Assembly (NCBI RefSeq): GCF_000516555.1
Contig: NZ_AZSJ01000003.1
Span: 2,656,669 to 2,720,668, forward strand
Origin: Afipia sp. P52-10
GTDB lineage: Bacteria > Pseudomonadota > Alphaproteobacteria > Rhizobiales > Xanthobacteraceae
DNA length: 64,000 bases
Direction of reading: 5' to 3'
Under the pieces are notes generated by a model. The model was not told where the DNA came from, did no database searches, and was given only the letters and a program-made list of their open reading frames with translations. Of the stretch, positions 49,158 to 57,473 are shown in pieces; position 1 is the stretch's first letter, and each line of letters begins with the position of its first letter. The translations under genes were made by a program, and so were the position numbers.

Positions 49158-49943
49158 TTAGAGACCCTTCATCACCTCAAGCAGGTCCTGCCGCAAAGCC
49201 AAGAGATCATCCCTCATCTTGCGTGCGACGATGGCCGGGGGCGCATGGGCGCTTGTGCTCATATTCAGCACATATGTCGGCCAGTTGGAAAGCTGCAGCG
49301 GCGTCGCCACGGCAACCACGCCCGGTTGCCATGCGGCTGCGCAGTATCCGTGTTTTCGGACTCCAGCAACGGCGGCCTCGATCTCGCGTGTTGGCCATTT
49401 CCATCCGGAAGGGCGATACGACCGGACGAGGTTGATGAGCGCGTGTCTGTCCGCATCCAGCAGCGTGGAAATGTAAGCGCGCCCCAATGACGTGAGCTCA
49501 ATGGGAACACGTTGGCCAGCCGCAATACTGCGAAGGGATGCTTTCGGATTATACCGGACGGATTCCAGATAGACCATCGCGTCTCGGTCGGCCACTGCAA
49601 GTCCGACATTGAGGTGCAGCCTTTCCGAGGCAGCTTTCATTCTCGGAGCGGCCAACGCGATCGCCGGCGAGCCAACGCGCATGGCATGTGCCAAAGCCAA
49701 TGTCAGCGCGGACAATCGATATCCCCGGCGCTTCACATCGTGGTCCAACAGGCCGGTGTGGACGAGGGTCTGTGTCAGCCTGCTGGTTGTGGACTTGGAA
49801 AGGCCGGTTCTTTCGGAGATCTCGCCATTCCCAAGCAGATCGATTCCGGGACGAAACGTTCGCAAGATTTCAACACCACGGACCAAGGAGCGGTTGGATT
49901 CGGATTGTCCAAAGCGGCTGCGGCGTTGAGCTTGCTGCATCAT
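49158..49943 (-). CDS. IclR-family transcriptional regulator
   Basis: 261 residues. N-terminal winged HTH: SLVRGVEILRTFRPGIDLLGNGEISERTGLSKSTTSRLTQTLVHTGLL. C-terminal GAF-like effector domain: LNVGLAVADRDAMVYLESV, PIELTSLGRAYISTL and GYCAAAWQPGVVAVATPL. Two ATGs in tandem follow GAGAGG; the second has better spacing. It diverges from a broken tctC gene, and a 15-bp palindrome lies between them. It probably regulated that transporter gene and may now have only itself or distant targets. Confidence 0.92.
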   Translation of the reverse strand: MMQQAQRRSRFGQSESNRSLVRGVEILRTFRPGIDLLGNGEISERTGLSKSTTSRLTQTLVHTGLLDHDVKRRGYRLSALTLALAHAMRVGSPAIALAAPRMKAASERLHLNVGLAVADRDAMVYLESVRYNPKASLRSIAAGQRVPIELTSLGRAYISTLLDADRHALINLVRSYRPSGWKWPTREIEAAVAGVRKHGYCAAAWQPGVVAVATPLQLSNWPTYVLNMSTSAHAPPAIVARKMRDDLLALRQDLLEVMKGL

Positions 49944-49965
49944 ACCTCTCTCAGAGGCTCTTCAT

Positions 49966-49980
49966 TTCCACCTGGTGGAA
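49966..49980. promoter_or_regulatory. Palindrome, probable IclR operator
   Basis: TTCCACC-T-GGTGGAA, perfect around a central base. IclR-family sites are typically such short TGGAA/TTCCA-type palindromes. A second small repeat CCTCT-CTC-AGAGG (49945-49957) lies between it and the IclR start. Confidence 0.6.
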
Positions 49981-50049
49981 TTAGCATGGTGTCAGACCGG
50001 AGGCAATGATCCATGGCTGCGTATCATCAAAGCAGGCGAGGAAACCGCA

Positions 50050-50544
50050 ATGAGCCGTCACAACGCTCGATCAAAAGTGCCGTTACGCCTCGTCCGGTCC
50101 TTACGGCGATTGCGCTTGGCATCGCTCTTCTGGTCGGGAACGGCGTTCACGTCGACGGCTTCTTTTCCCGAGAAGCCTGTGCGCTTGGTCGTTCCCTTCG
50201 CCCCGGGCGCGGGACCGATCTGATCGCACGTACGCTCGCCGCGGGACTCTCCACCGAGCTTGGCCAGCCTTGTCATCAGCGATAACAAGCCGGGCGATGG
50301 CACCATCGTCGGCTCCGAAACTGTCGCAAAAAGTCCACCCGATGGATACACGCTGCTGGTCGCAACATTCGCGCATGCGATCAATCCCAGCATGCAGCCG
50401 AAGCTGCCTTATGTCACGGACAAGGAATCTGCGCCGATGATTCTGATCGGGCGCTCATTCAATGTTCTGGTTGTTAAGCCGGACAGCCGTTTGAAAAGTG
50501 TCAAGGATGTCCTCGATATTGCTAAGGCGGAGCCAGGCCCCTGA
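50050..50544 (+). pseudogene. Frameshifted and truncated tctC (Bug-type) gene
   Basis: Fragments of one TctC protein occur in order but in different frames: a signal-like TAIALGIALLVGN, then FPEKPVRLVVPFAPGAG, then GRGTDLIARTLAAGLSTELGQP, then VISDNKPGDGTIVGSETVAKSPPDGYTLLVATFAHAINPSMQPKLPY and IGRSFNVLVVKPDSRLKSVKDVLDIAKAEPG. At least three frameshifts are needed. Homology ends at about 50544, so the C-terminal half is lost. The remaining frames would not make a working protein. The upstream IclR gene was its likely regulator. Confidence 0.85.
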
Positions 50545-50826
50545 CGTCGTTTTGCCGGAAAGGCAGGGAGCTGTGGCCGTCGATGGCGTCGTCGTGATCG
50601 CGTGGGATTTGGTCGTACGTGCGGTCTGTCGCATTCCAGACGCCACTCGGGCCACGCGGCTGTTCGTGGCAAGCCAAGTTCATCTCGCGCGACCACGCGG
50701 GCGCTTCGACAGAATGTCAGCGCGGTCGGCGTGCAGGTTCGATGGCCCGCGGGCTCCGACTGCGACCGTGCATGGCGACGAACGCAGCCAAGCCATGTTC
50801 GGTCCGCCATCGTGCAGGGGCGCGAG
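50545..50826. other. Stretch downstream of the tctC pseudogene
   Basis: I found no recognisable coding signal on either strand. It replaces the missing second half of tctC and probably marks a deletion or rearrangement junction. Confidence 0.4.
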
Positions 50827-51924
50827 TTAAATCGCAGCTTCCTCGGCGGCGACAAAGCCCGGCCAATTGCCCATATACTTGATGAATGTCGGGCTGAGCC
50901 CCTCGTCGCGCAGATGCTGCGCCGTTACCGGGAGAGCCGGAGATTGATAAGCAGGGTTGCGGCGGACTTGTTCGGGGAAATCGTGCCGCAAGATTGCTGC
51001 ACGACCGATCAGCACGAAGTCGCAACCCTGCTCGAGCACGGCCGCAGCCTGCTCGGCGCTCATAATCTTGCCAGCCGCACCGAGCCGGACATTGCCGCGC
51101 GGCAGGTCGGTGAAATAGCTCATCAATGTGCGCCCCTGGAAGTCTTCTTCGATTGGCTCCTTCGCGCAATCCCACAGCGACATGTCGAGATAGTCGATCT
51201 TGTCTTGCCGGAGCACCTCTGCGGCGACGCTTCTGATTTCAGCAAGCTTCAGGCCGAACCGTTCGGGCGAAAGACGCAGTCCGACCTGGAAGTCTGGCCG
51301 AGTTTGTGCGCGAATGCCGTCGATGATCTCGAAGATGATGCGCGAGCGGTTCTCGAGACTGCCACCGTAACGGTCGTCGCGTTTGTTGACCTCCGATGAC
51401 AGGAACTGCGCCAGGATATAGCCGTGCGCGCCGTGGATTTCGACACCGTCGAAACCTGCTCTCTCGGCACGCTTGGCGGCGATGATAAAGTCGTCGCGCA
51501 GTTGCTCGACTTCGGCAAGCGTGAGCGCGCGTGCGCCGCTTTTGGTATCAGCGGACGGCGCCACCGGTGTCCCGACCAGGTCTTTCGGTGAGCGATTGCC
51601 GGCATGATGCAGCTGCACCGACGAGACCGAACCTTGCGCTTTGATTTCTGAGGCAAGGCGGCCAAGTCCTTCAAGGTGCTGGTCGCCGAAGATGCCGAGT
51701 TGCCCGGGAAAGCCTTGGCCGATTGATTGGACATGTGCAGCGCAGGTCATGGTGAGGGCGAACGCGCCCTTGGCGCGCATCGTCAGCCATCGGAATTCTT
51801 CATCCGACAGACGGCCGTCGGCATGACTCTGTTGATTGGTTAGGGGCGCCAGCATGAAGCGGTTCTTCATGGCTGGGCCGCGAGCAAGAGGCATCGGCTG
51901 AAAGAGCTTGTCGATGAAGGACAT
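50827..51924 (-). CDS. Old Yellow Enzyme-family NADH:flavin oxidoreductase
   Basis: 365 residues. FMN-binding (beta/alpha)8 barrel: MKNRFMLAPLTNQQSH at strand 1, the VQLHHAGNRS active-site region, the GFDGVEIHGAHGYILAQFLS signature, RYGGSLENRSRIIFEIIDGI, and CDFVLIGRAAI near the phosphate site. Such enzymes reduce activated C=C bonds of enones or nitro compounds, or demethylate amines. No Fe-S or second NADH domain follows, so it is a single-domain OYE. CTCCCC precedes the ATG. No operon partner is adjacent; the divergent gene is a TctC. Confidence 0.92.
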   Translation of the reverse strand: MSFIDKLFQPMPLARGPAMKNRFMLAPLTNQQSHADGRLSDEEFRWLTMRAKGAFALTMTCAAHVQSIGQGFPGQLGIFGDQHLEGLGRLASEIKAQGSVSSVQLHHAGNRSPKDLVGTPVAPSADTKSGARALTLAEVEQLRDDFIIAAKRAERAGFDGVEIHGAHGYILAQFLSSEVNKRDDRYGGSLENRSRIIFEIIDGIRAQTRPDFQVGLRLSPERFGLKLAEIRSVAAEVLRQDKIDYLDMSLWDCAKEPIEEDFQGRTLMSYFTDLPRGNVRLGAAGKIMSAEQAAAVLEQGCDFVLIGRAAILRHDFPEQVRRNPAYQSPALPVTAQHLRDEGLSPTFIKYMGNWPGFVAAEEAAI

Positions 51925-52233
51925 GGGGAGTTCCGAGAATTCGCGCGCAGGCTGCGTTTGGAAATGGGCGACTAATGTCGCTCATAAAACGATGGACCGC
52001 AACATGCTGGCGCGCTCATGGGCGGCATGTGAGCTGCACGGAGCTGCGCCCGATCGTGCCCAAGTATACCTCCGATTCATGCGGTGCTGGTGCTGACACG
52101 CCGCGATAAGCCGGCTGGACGACGGGGTGCTGCCGTTTCGACCTGCTTCAGGAGCATGTCGCGGGTTACTTGAGTTGTCGTAGCTGCACCGCCTATCATC
52201 GAGCATCAAAAAAGAAGACGGAGGATTCGCAAA
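51925..52233. other. Divergent promoter region between OYE and tctC genes
   Basis: No gene seen. It contains a small inverted repeat GCGAC-TAAT-GTCGC (51968-51981) near the OYE start and a possible promoter for the tctC gene (listed separately). Confidence 0.4.
52170..52199 (+). promoter_or_regulatory. Possible sigma-70 promoter for tctC
   Basis: TTGAGT (52170-52175), an 18-bp spacer, then TATCAT (52194-52199), about 35 bp before the ATG at 52234. Confidence 0.3.
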
Positions 52234-53223
52234 ATGGCTAAGCGCGTGAACCGCAGGGCTTTTCTCAGAACAGGAACCGCAGTCGCCAGTTCGGCTTTGC
52301 TCGGCGGGCGAGCCTTCGGGCAAGCGGCATGGCCAGCAAAGCCTGTCCGGGTCGTGTGCGGTTATCCTCCAGGTGGTTCGACCGACGTGGTCGCAAGGGC
52401 GTATTCGGAGTTTCTCAGCCGGCACTTCGGTCAACCCTTTGTTGTCGAGAACAAGGGCGGTGGCTCAGGAACCGTTGGCGCTCTCGATGTCAAGCAGGCG
52501 CGTCCCGACGGCTACACCCTGATGGCCACCATCTCGACGACGATGATCCAGAATCGTGTGACGATGAAGAACCTGTCCTACGATCCTGAAAAGGATTTTG
52601 AGATCGTGACGATCGTCGCCGGCAGCGGCAGCCTGGTCGTGGTTCAGCCGAACACCGGCGTCACCAATCTGCAAGAATTCGTTGAGTTCGCAAGGAAGGC
52701 TAACAAGCTGAGCATGGCAACCTACGCCATCGGCTCGACGCCGCACTTGGTGGCCTCAGAGCTCAATCAGCAGTACGGCTTGAGAATAGAGCCGATTCAT
52801 TATCGCGGCGAAGCGCCGATGTGGGCGGATTTCATGGCGGGCTCAACGGACATCGGGGTCGGCAGCACGGCGCCGACATTGCCGGTCTTGCAAACAGGGC
52901 GAGGCAAGCTGATTGCTTCGGTGGGAACGCGAAACCGCGCCTTTCCCGAAGTCCCAACCTTGGCCGAGCAGGGTCTCAAATCGCAGGCGTCGCATATTCG
53001 TGGTTATGTGGGGTTCTGGGCGCCTGCCCATACACCCGAAGATATCTTGGAAAGGCTCTCTGAGGCATTGGTCCTGGGCGGCAAAGATCCGCGCGTTCTG
53101 CAGGCGACCGAACAGTTTCATCTCGATCCTGCCATTCCCGCTGCGGAAGCAAGGAAGAGATTTGCCAATGATTCGACGGCTCTCATTGCTGCCCTGAAGC
53201 AGCTTGGCATTCAGCCCGAGTGA
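52234..53223 (+). CDS. TTT-family (TctC/Bug) periplasmic solute-binding protein, Tat-type signal
   Basis: 329 residues. Twin-arginine-like signal KRVNRRAFLRTGTAVASSALLGGRAFGQ, then WPAKPVRVVCGYPPGGSTDVVARAYSEFLSRHFGQPFVVENKGGGSGTVGALDVKQARPDGYTLMAT, and a VPTLAEQGL motif before the C-terminal helices. It binds an organic anion for a TctAB permease elsewhere. GGAGG precedes the ATG with 8-base spacing. It is followed by a convergent LysR gene. Confidence 0.94.
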   Translation: MAKRVNRRAFLRTGTAVASSALLGGRAFGQAAWPAKPVRVVCGYPPGGSTDVVARAYSEFLSRHFGQPFVVENKGGGSGTVGALDVKQARPDGYTLMATISTTMIQNRVTMKNLSYDPEKDFEIVTIVAGSGSLVVVQPNTGVTNLQEFVEFARKANKLSMATYAIGSTPHLVASELNQQYGLRIEPIHYRGEAPMWADFMAGSTDIGVGSTAPTLPVLQTGRGKLIASVGTRNRAFPEVPTLAEQGLKSQASHIRGYVGFWAPAHTPEDILERLSEALVLGGKDPRVLQATEQFHLDPAIPAAEARKRFANDSTALIAALKQLGIQPE

Positions 53224-53284
53224 GTCCCATCGCTTGGCGGGCTAGCGCTGCCGATACGCGCCGCGTTGGCCCAGATCGCGGTCG

Positions 53285-54268
53285 CTACTTGCCGCGGCGG
53301 ATCTGACGCTTCGGCGTATCGTGCGCCTGTGATGGAGTTGCAGAACCGCGTACCCTGCTGTTACGAGCCTGCGAGCGCTGTCGGATGGATGACGAGCGCA
53401 GCTGAATGAGTTGCAACGCGTTGTCTAAGGCGGAACTTGAACTTGGAGACTTCCAAACGCACCACGTCTCCGACAGGATTGTCGGCTCCTTCAATGGTAT
53501 GAAACGAGCCCCGCGAAGTTGGGAGTTCTGCAACGTGCGGGGGACCAAGGCCGTTCCCATTCCGTTGGCGACAAATGACACGACGCTGAGCCAATGCGCA
53601 ACCTCGTGCCGCACTTTGGGTAAGAAGCCCGCCGACAGGCAGGTGCTGACAATGCTCTCGAAGTAATCGGGCGAGCTCTTTCGAGAGAACAGCACGAACT
53701 CGTCGTGTCGAAGTTGCGAAAGGCGTATTCGGGTTGCTGCTGCAAGCCGGTGCTGCTGCGCCACGCAGGCGACGAATGGCTCTGCATGATAGCAGAACCC
53801 GGCCAGGCCTTCAGGCATTGCGCGGCCGTGGATGAACCCGATATCGATCTCGTCTCGCAGCAGGGCTTCGATCTGGTCATTCGAAACAAGTTCGCGCAGC
53901 ACGAGGTCTATGCTTGGAAACGTCTTCCGGACATCATCTACGATGCCGGGAAGGCCGCGATAGAGCATCGAGCCGCCAAAGCTGATGCGAAGCTGACCGC
54001 TTCTGCCTTCGGCGATCGATCTCACCAGCCGCTTCGCTTCATCCATTCTTCTCAAGAGGATCTGCGCCTCGCGAAGAAAGCCCGCGCCTGCGGGGGTCAG
54101 CTCGACCTTACGGGTGTTCCGCTTGAAGAGTGCGGAGCCGACTTCGAACTCCAGTTGCTTGATGGCATAGCTTAGCGGCGGCTGCGATAGTGACAGGCGT
54201 CGCGCCGCGCGCCCGAAGTGCTTCTCTTCGGCGACGACGGTGAAATATCTGAGTTTGCGTGCGTCCAT
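53285..54268 (-). CDS. LysR-family transcriptional regulator
   Basis: About 327 residues. HTH: LRYFTVVAEEKHFGRAARRLSLSQPPLSYAIKQLEFEVGSALFKRNTRKVELTPAGAGFL. Effector domain: LRISFGGSMLYRGLPGIVDDVRKTFPSIDLVLRELVSNDQIEALLRDEIDIGFIHG. The C-terminal tail after about residue 290 is Ser/Arg-rich and atypically long. ATG 54268 is chosen because LysR proteins begin with M-(D)-x-R-x-L-x-Y-F; an ATG 81 bases upstream would add a non-conserved leader. Divergent from the hydratase/dehydrogenase pair, its probable target. Confidence 0.93.
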   Translation of the reverse strand: MDARKLRYFTVVAEEKHFGRAARRLSLSQPPLSYAIKQLEFEVGSALFKRNTRKVELTPAGAGFLREAQILLRRMDEAKRLVRSIAEGRSGQLRISFGGSMLYRGLPGIVDDVRKTFPSIDLVLRELVSNDQIEALLRDEIDIGFIHGRAMPEGLAGFCYHAEPFVACVAQQHRLAAATRIRLSQLRHDEFVLFSRKSSPDYFESIVSTCLSAGFLPKVRHEVAHWLSVVSFVANGMGTALVPRTLQNSQLRGARFIPLKEPTILSETWCVWKSPSSSSALDNALQLIQLRSSSIRQRSQARNSRVRGSATPSQAHDTPKRQIRRGK

Positions 54269-54586
54269 CTTCGGCCCCGCTTCTATTGAGACAATACATG
54301 TATCAATTCTGCCAAAATCAGTATTGGACTGTATCGATGCTTTGATCAATTCCTAACGTTCCTCAGAGTGTTGCCGGCTCCGGCTGCATCTCTGCACCCG
54401 ACAAAACGAGATCGTAAGGTAGGAACGCTGCTTTGTATAAGGTCATCCGCGGGGCATCTGGTCTTGGCGCATGTGTTGCTGCATCGGACGCAGGCTTTGC
54501 CGTCGCCGCCGCGAAAGCCGATGACGAGACGTCATCGGAAAGAACCCGCCGATCCGCATGACTCAAGAATTCAAGCAGGCGAGACA
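54269..54586. promoter_or_regulatory. LysR/hydratase divergent control region
   Basis: No gene supported. Near the LysR start it holds ATACATGTAT (54294-54303) and TTGATCAA (54342-54349), both of the A/T-rich dyad type bound by LysR proteins. Nearer the hydratase start is the 8-5-8 inverted repeat at 54518-54538. Confidence 0.4.
54518..54538. promoter_or_regulatory. 8-bp inverted repeat upstream of the hydratase gene
   Basis: Perfect arms CCGATGAC (54518-54525) and GTCATCGG (54531-54538) around a 5-base spacer GAGAC, 48 bp upstream of the hydratase ATG. It is too regular for chance and does not have a LysR T-N11-A form. It may be an operator or a leader hairpin. Confidence 0.5.
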
Positions 54587-55396
54587 ATGTCTATCGTTCG
54601 CAGGCCTCCGGCCAATCTCTCTCCGCAACTGAATGCTCTCGCGGAGAAGCTCGCCGAAGCGCGTCGCACGCAGAAGCAAATTGCCAGCTTATCCGGCGAC
54701 CTCGTGCCTGCCACAACCGACGATGCATACTTCGTGAATCGCCTCGTCGCGGATCGACTGGGGTGGGAGCCGCTTGGTTGGAAGATCGCGGGGACGACGG
54801 CGTTCGTGCGCGAAAAGCTGAACATCGACACGCCTATCTATGGGCGGACATTCAAGATGTTCCAGGCTCAGTCGCCCGCCCGGTTCGCGCGAGGCGAGCT
54901 GCTCGATCCTTTGATCGAGTGCGAGTTCTTTGTGACGCTCGCAAAGGATATTCCAGCACGTCAACAGCCGTGGACAATGGAGGACATTGTCGAGGCCATT
55001 GATTGTGTGCACGCGGGCATCGAAATCGCCGAATGCCGCTTTCCATCATCAGCGTTGCCGCCGCTCCCGGCGGTGCTCGCAGACGGCAGTGCGTCGGGGC
55101 GTTACGTTTTCGGCTCACAGATTCTTGGCTGGCGCAGCGGGCTTGCAGCTCTGGACGTCATCCTGGAGGTTGATGGTCAGGTCAAGCGCCAAGGGAGAGG
55201 AAGCGATGTCATGGGAGACCCGCTGATTCCGCTTCTGTGGCTCGCTGAGGAGCGGCGACGATGGGGAGACGGCCTTCGTGCCAGGGAGACGATCAGCACC
55301 GGATCGATGACGGGCATGTTGCCGGTGCGCAAGGCGCGGTCGGTGAAAGCCACGTTCGGCGGAGAGAGCACTGTCGCAATCGACTTTTATGACTGA
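54587..55396 (+). CDS. 2-keto-4-pentenoate hydratase (MhpD)-like protein
   Basis: About 269 residues, fumarylacetoacetate-hydrolase superfamily, MhpD branch. Seen: GWKIAGTTAFVREKLNIDTPIYGRTF, the metal-site LLDPLIECEFFVTLAKD, AIDCVHAGIEIAECRF, and C-terminal METISTGSMTG-like RETISTGSMTG. These hydrate 2-hydroxypentadienoates in meta-cleavage pathways or decarboxylate related 2-oxo acids. A longer frame upstream would swallow the 8-5-8 repeat; ATG 54587 has a purine-rich site. 27 bp before the AidB-like dehydrogenase. Confidence 0.88.
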   Translation: MSIVRRPPANLSPQLNALAEKLAEARRTQKQIASLSGDLVPATTDDAYFVNRLVADRLGWEPLGWKIAGTTAFVREKLNIDTPIYGRTFKMFQAQSPARFARGELLDPLIECEFFVTLAKDIPARQQPWTMEDIVEAIDCVHAGIEIAECRFPSSALPPLPAVLADGSASGRYVFGSQILGWRSGLAALDVILEVDGQVKRQGRGSDVMGDPLIPLLWLAEERRRWGDGLRARETISTGSMTGMLPVRKARSVKATFGGESTVAIDFYD

Positions 55397-55423
55397 ATGG
55401 CGCGTTCAATTCCGGAGATTGCC

Positions 55424-57223
55424 ATGAACTATCAGATGATGAGAATATCGCACACGAATGACCCTGCTTCGCTCGTCTCGCGGGCGGCAACCGCGAAGCG
55501 ATCGCAGACCCTCGCGCCGACGGCGGAGGGAGTGAATTTCTTCGAGCACGATCACAGCTTGAAGCAACTGCTTCCGCAGTACCTTGACCCCGAGCTGCTT
55601 TCATTTCTGAGGCCGCATTTCCTTGAGCTCGGAAGCCTCCTTGGCAAGGAGCTGGCTGAACTGTCGGACCAAGCCGAGCGTCATTCTCCCAAGCTGAACT
55701 ATCGCGATCGCTTCGGTCGTGACGACGAATGGATCGAATTTCACCCCGCCTATCGCGCCATGGAGGCGCTGGCCTATGGCCGTTTCGGTATTCATGCGAT
55801 CGGCCACCGCGACGGTGTCCTCGGTTGGCCGTCGAAGATGCCACCGATTGCGAAGTATGTGTTTCAGTACCTGTTCGCGCAGACGGAGTTCGGTCTGCTA
55901 TGCCCGGTCAATATGGCGGGGAGCGCCTCGGAGCTACTGCGCAAGTATGGCAGCGAGGAGCTGCGCAAGACGTTCCTCGATCGCATGCTGACCCAGAACA
56001 TGGACGAACTGCTTCGCAGTGCTCAGTTCATGACCGAGAAGGCCGGCGGCTCCGATGTCGGTCAGGCTGATCTCCTGGCCGTGCGGGAGGGGAGCGCCTG
56101 GCGTTTATGGGGAGAGAAATGGTTCTGCTCGAATGTCGATGCGGACGTCGTGGTGCTGCTGGCACGACCTGAGGGAGCGGTCGCCGGCGGAAAGGGACTC
56201 GGCCTTTTCTTCATGCCGAAGGTGCTCGGCGACGGAACGCGTAACGCATATCGGATCATGCGCATCAAGGACAAGCTCGGCAGCAAGTCGATGGCCAGCG
56301 GCGAGGTGCTCCTCCAGGGCGCTGTTGCCTATCAGCTTGGCGATCTCGACAAGGGGCTTCGCCATATGTTGGAGATGGTCAACTCAAGCCGTCTCTCCCA
56401 TCTTGCCCGCGCCGCTGGAATGATGCGCCGCTGTGTCAACGAGGCTTTGGCCGCGGCAGCCCACCGGGATGCCTTCGGCAAGGCCGTGATCGATCACCCC
56501 CTCATGCGCCGTCAACTCATGAAAATGATTGTGCCGACGGAGCAGAGCCTGTCGGCATTGATGTTCACGGGTACCTTCGCAACCCCAGTTGACGAGTACG
56601 ATGGGAAGATTTTGCGGATCATGACGGCCCTTTCGAAGTATCGGGCCTGCCGTGATAACATCACCGTCGCGACGTCGGCGATGGAGGCGCGCGGCGGGAA
56701 CGGGTACATTGAAGATTGGCCAAACGCGAAGCTCGTGCGGGACGCGCATCTTGGGGTGCTGTGGGATGGGACGAGCAACATCAACGCGCTTGATGTCATT
56801 CAACGCACGGTCAGAAAGGAGCAGGCTCATCGTGCGCTTGAGGCGGAGTTGAACAAGCGGTTGAACGCTGCGGATCTGCCGGGGCAATTCAAGACACGGC
56901 TGTACGGGGCCGTTCAGAGTGCAATCAGATTCGCAGAAGAAGTCGCTGGGTCGAGCGAGAACGAGCGGTTCGCCCGCGTGGCTGCTGGAAAGCTCTACCA
57001 TGCGACCACGGCCGTTGTCCTCGCAGTGGAGGGCATGCGGGCAGCTCGCGAAGGGCTGGATGCCCGTAGGCTTCTGCTCTCGCGGTTCGTTCTGGAGCAC
57101 CGTTTCGATCGGGCTGCCGCGCTGAATCTCGAGGCTTATCGATGGGAGGAAGAAGCGATCTCGTTCGTCCTCAGCCAGGACAAGGTCTCGCTGAGCGCGG
57201 CGGAGGAGTGCTTGCGAGCCTAG
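55424..57223 (+). CDS. AidB-like acyl-CoA dehydrogenase-family protein
   Basis: About 599 residues, longer than standard acyl-CoA dehydrogenases, like AidB. Flavin segments: CPVNMAGSASELLRKYGSEELRK, MTEKAGGSDVGQADLLAVREGSAWRLWGEKWFCSN, and the C-terminal GGNGYIEDWPNAKLVRDAHLGVLWDGTSNINALDV. At the catalytic position the usual WEG(T/S) is WDG: Asp448 replaces Glu. Start at 55424, with CGGAGATTGCC upstream, rather than 27 bases earlier. Co-transcribed with the hydratase. AidB proteins have weak dehydrogenase activity and bind DNA; whether this one is an enzyme is open. Confidence 0.88.
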   Translation: MNYQMMRISHTNDPASLVSRAATAKRSQTLAPTAEGVNFFEHDHSLKQLLPQYLDPELLSFLRPHFLELGSLLGKELAELSDQAERHSPKLNYRDRFGRDDEWIEFHPAYRAMEALAYGRFGIHAIGHRDGVLGWPSKMPPIAKYVFQYLFAQTEFGLLCPVNMAGSASELLRKYGSEELRKTFLDRMLTQNMDELLRSAQFMTEKAGGSDVGQADLLAVREGSAWRLWGEKWFCSNVDADVVVLLARPEGAVAGGKGLGLFFMPKVLGDGTRNAYRIMRIKDKLGSKSMASGEVLLQGAVAYQLGDLDKGLRHMLEMVNSSRLSHLARAAGMMRRCVNEALAAAAHRDAFGKAVIDHPLMRRQLMKMIVPTEQSLSALMFTGTFATPVDEYDGKILRIMTALSKYRACRDNITVATSAMEARGGNGYIEDWPNAKLVRDAHLGVLWDGTSNINALDVIQRTVRKEQAHRALEAELNKRLNAADLPGQFKTRLYGAVQSAIRFAEEVAGSSENERFARVAAGKLYHATTAVVLAVEGMRAAREGLDARRLLLSRFVLEHRFDRAAALNLEAYRWEEEAISFVLSQDKVSLSAAEECLRA

Positions 57224-57473
57224 CGGAATGGCTTTCGCCACAAGGAAGCATCGGGGGCCTCCGCATCAATGAGTGCGGAATCCTGGATGCGCGCCATAGC
57301 CGACGATGGCAAGGCCGCGCCGATCTGGTTGAACGGATGTCGAGCCTCGGCCTGACGTCAGCCTCAGAAACGTTGGAGGGGAGCTGCGCCGTTAAACAGG
57401 GCGCGGCTCAACGACGGCGCGAGGTCTTTCTCTGTTCTCGATCGTGATCGGCTGCGTCGGTTAGCAGGTCGCA

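Noticed and set aside
57224-57473. Plus-strand open frame continuing past the AidB-like gene
   Set aside because: No ribosome site, no homology and no conserved pattern; treated as non-coding.
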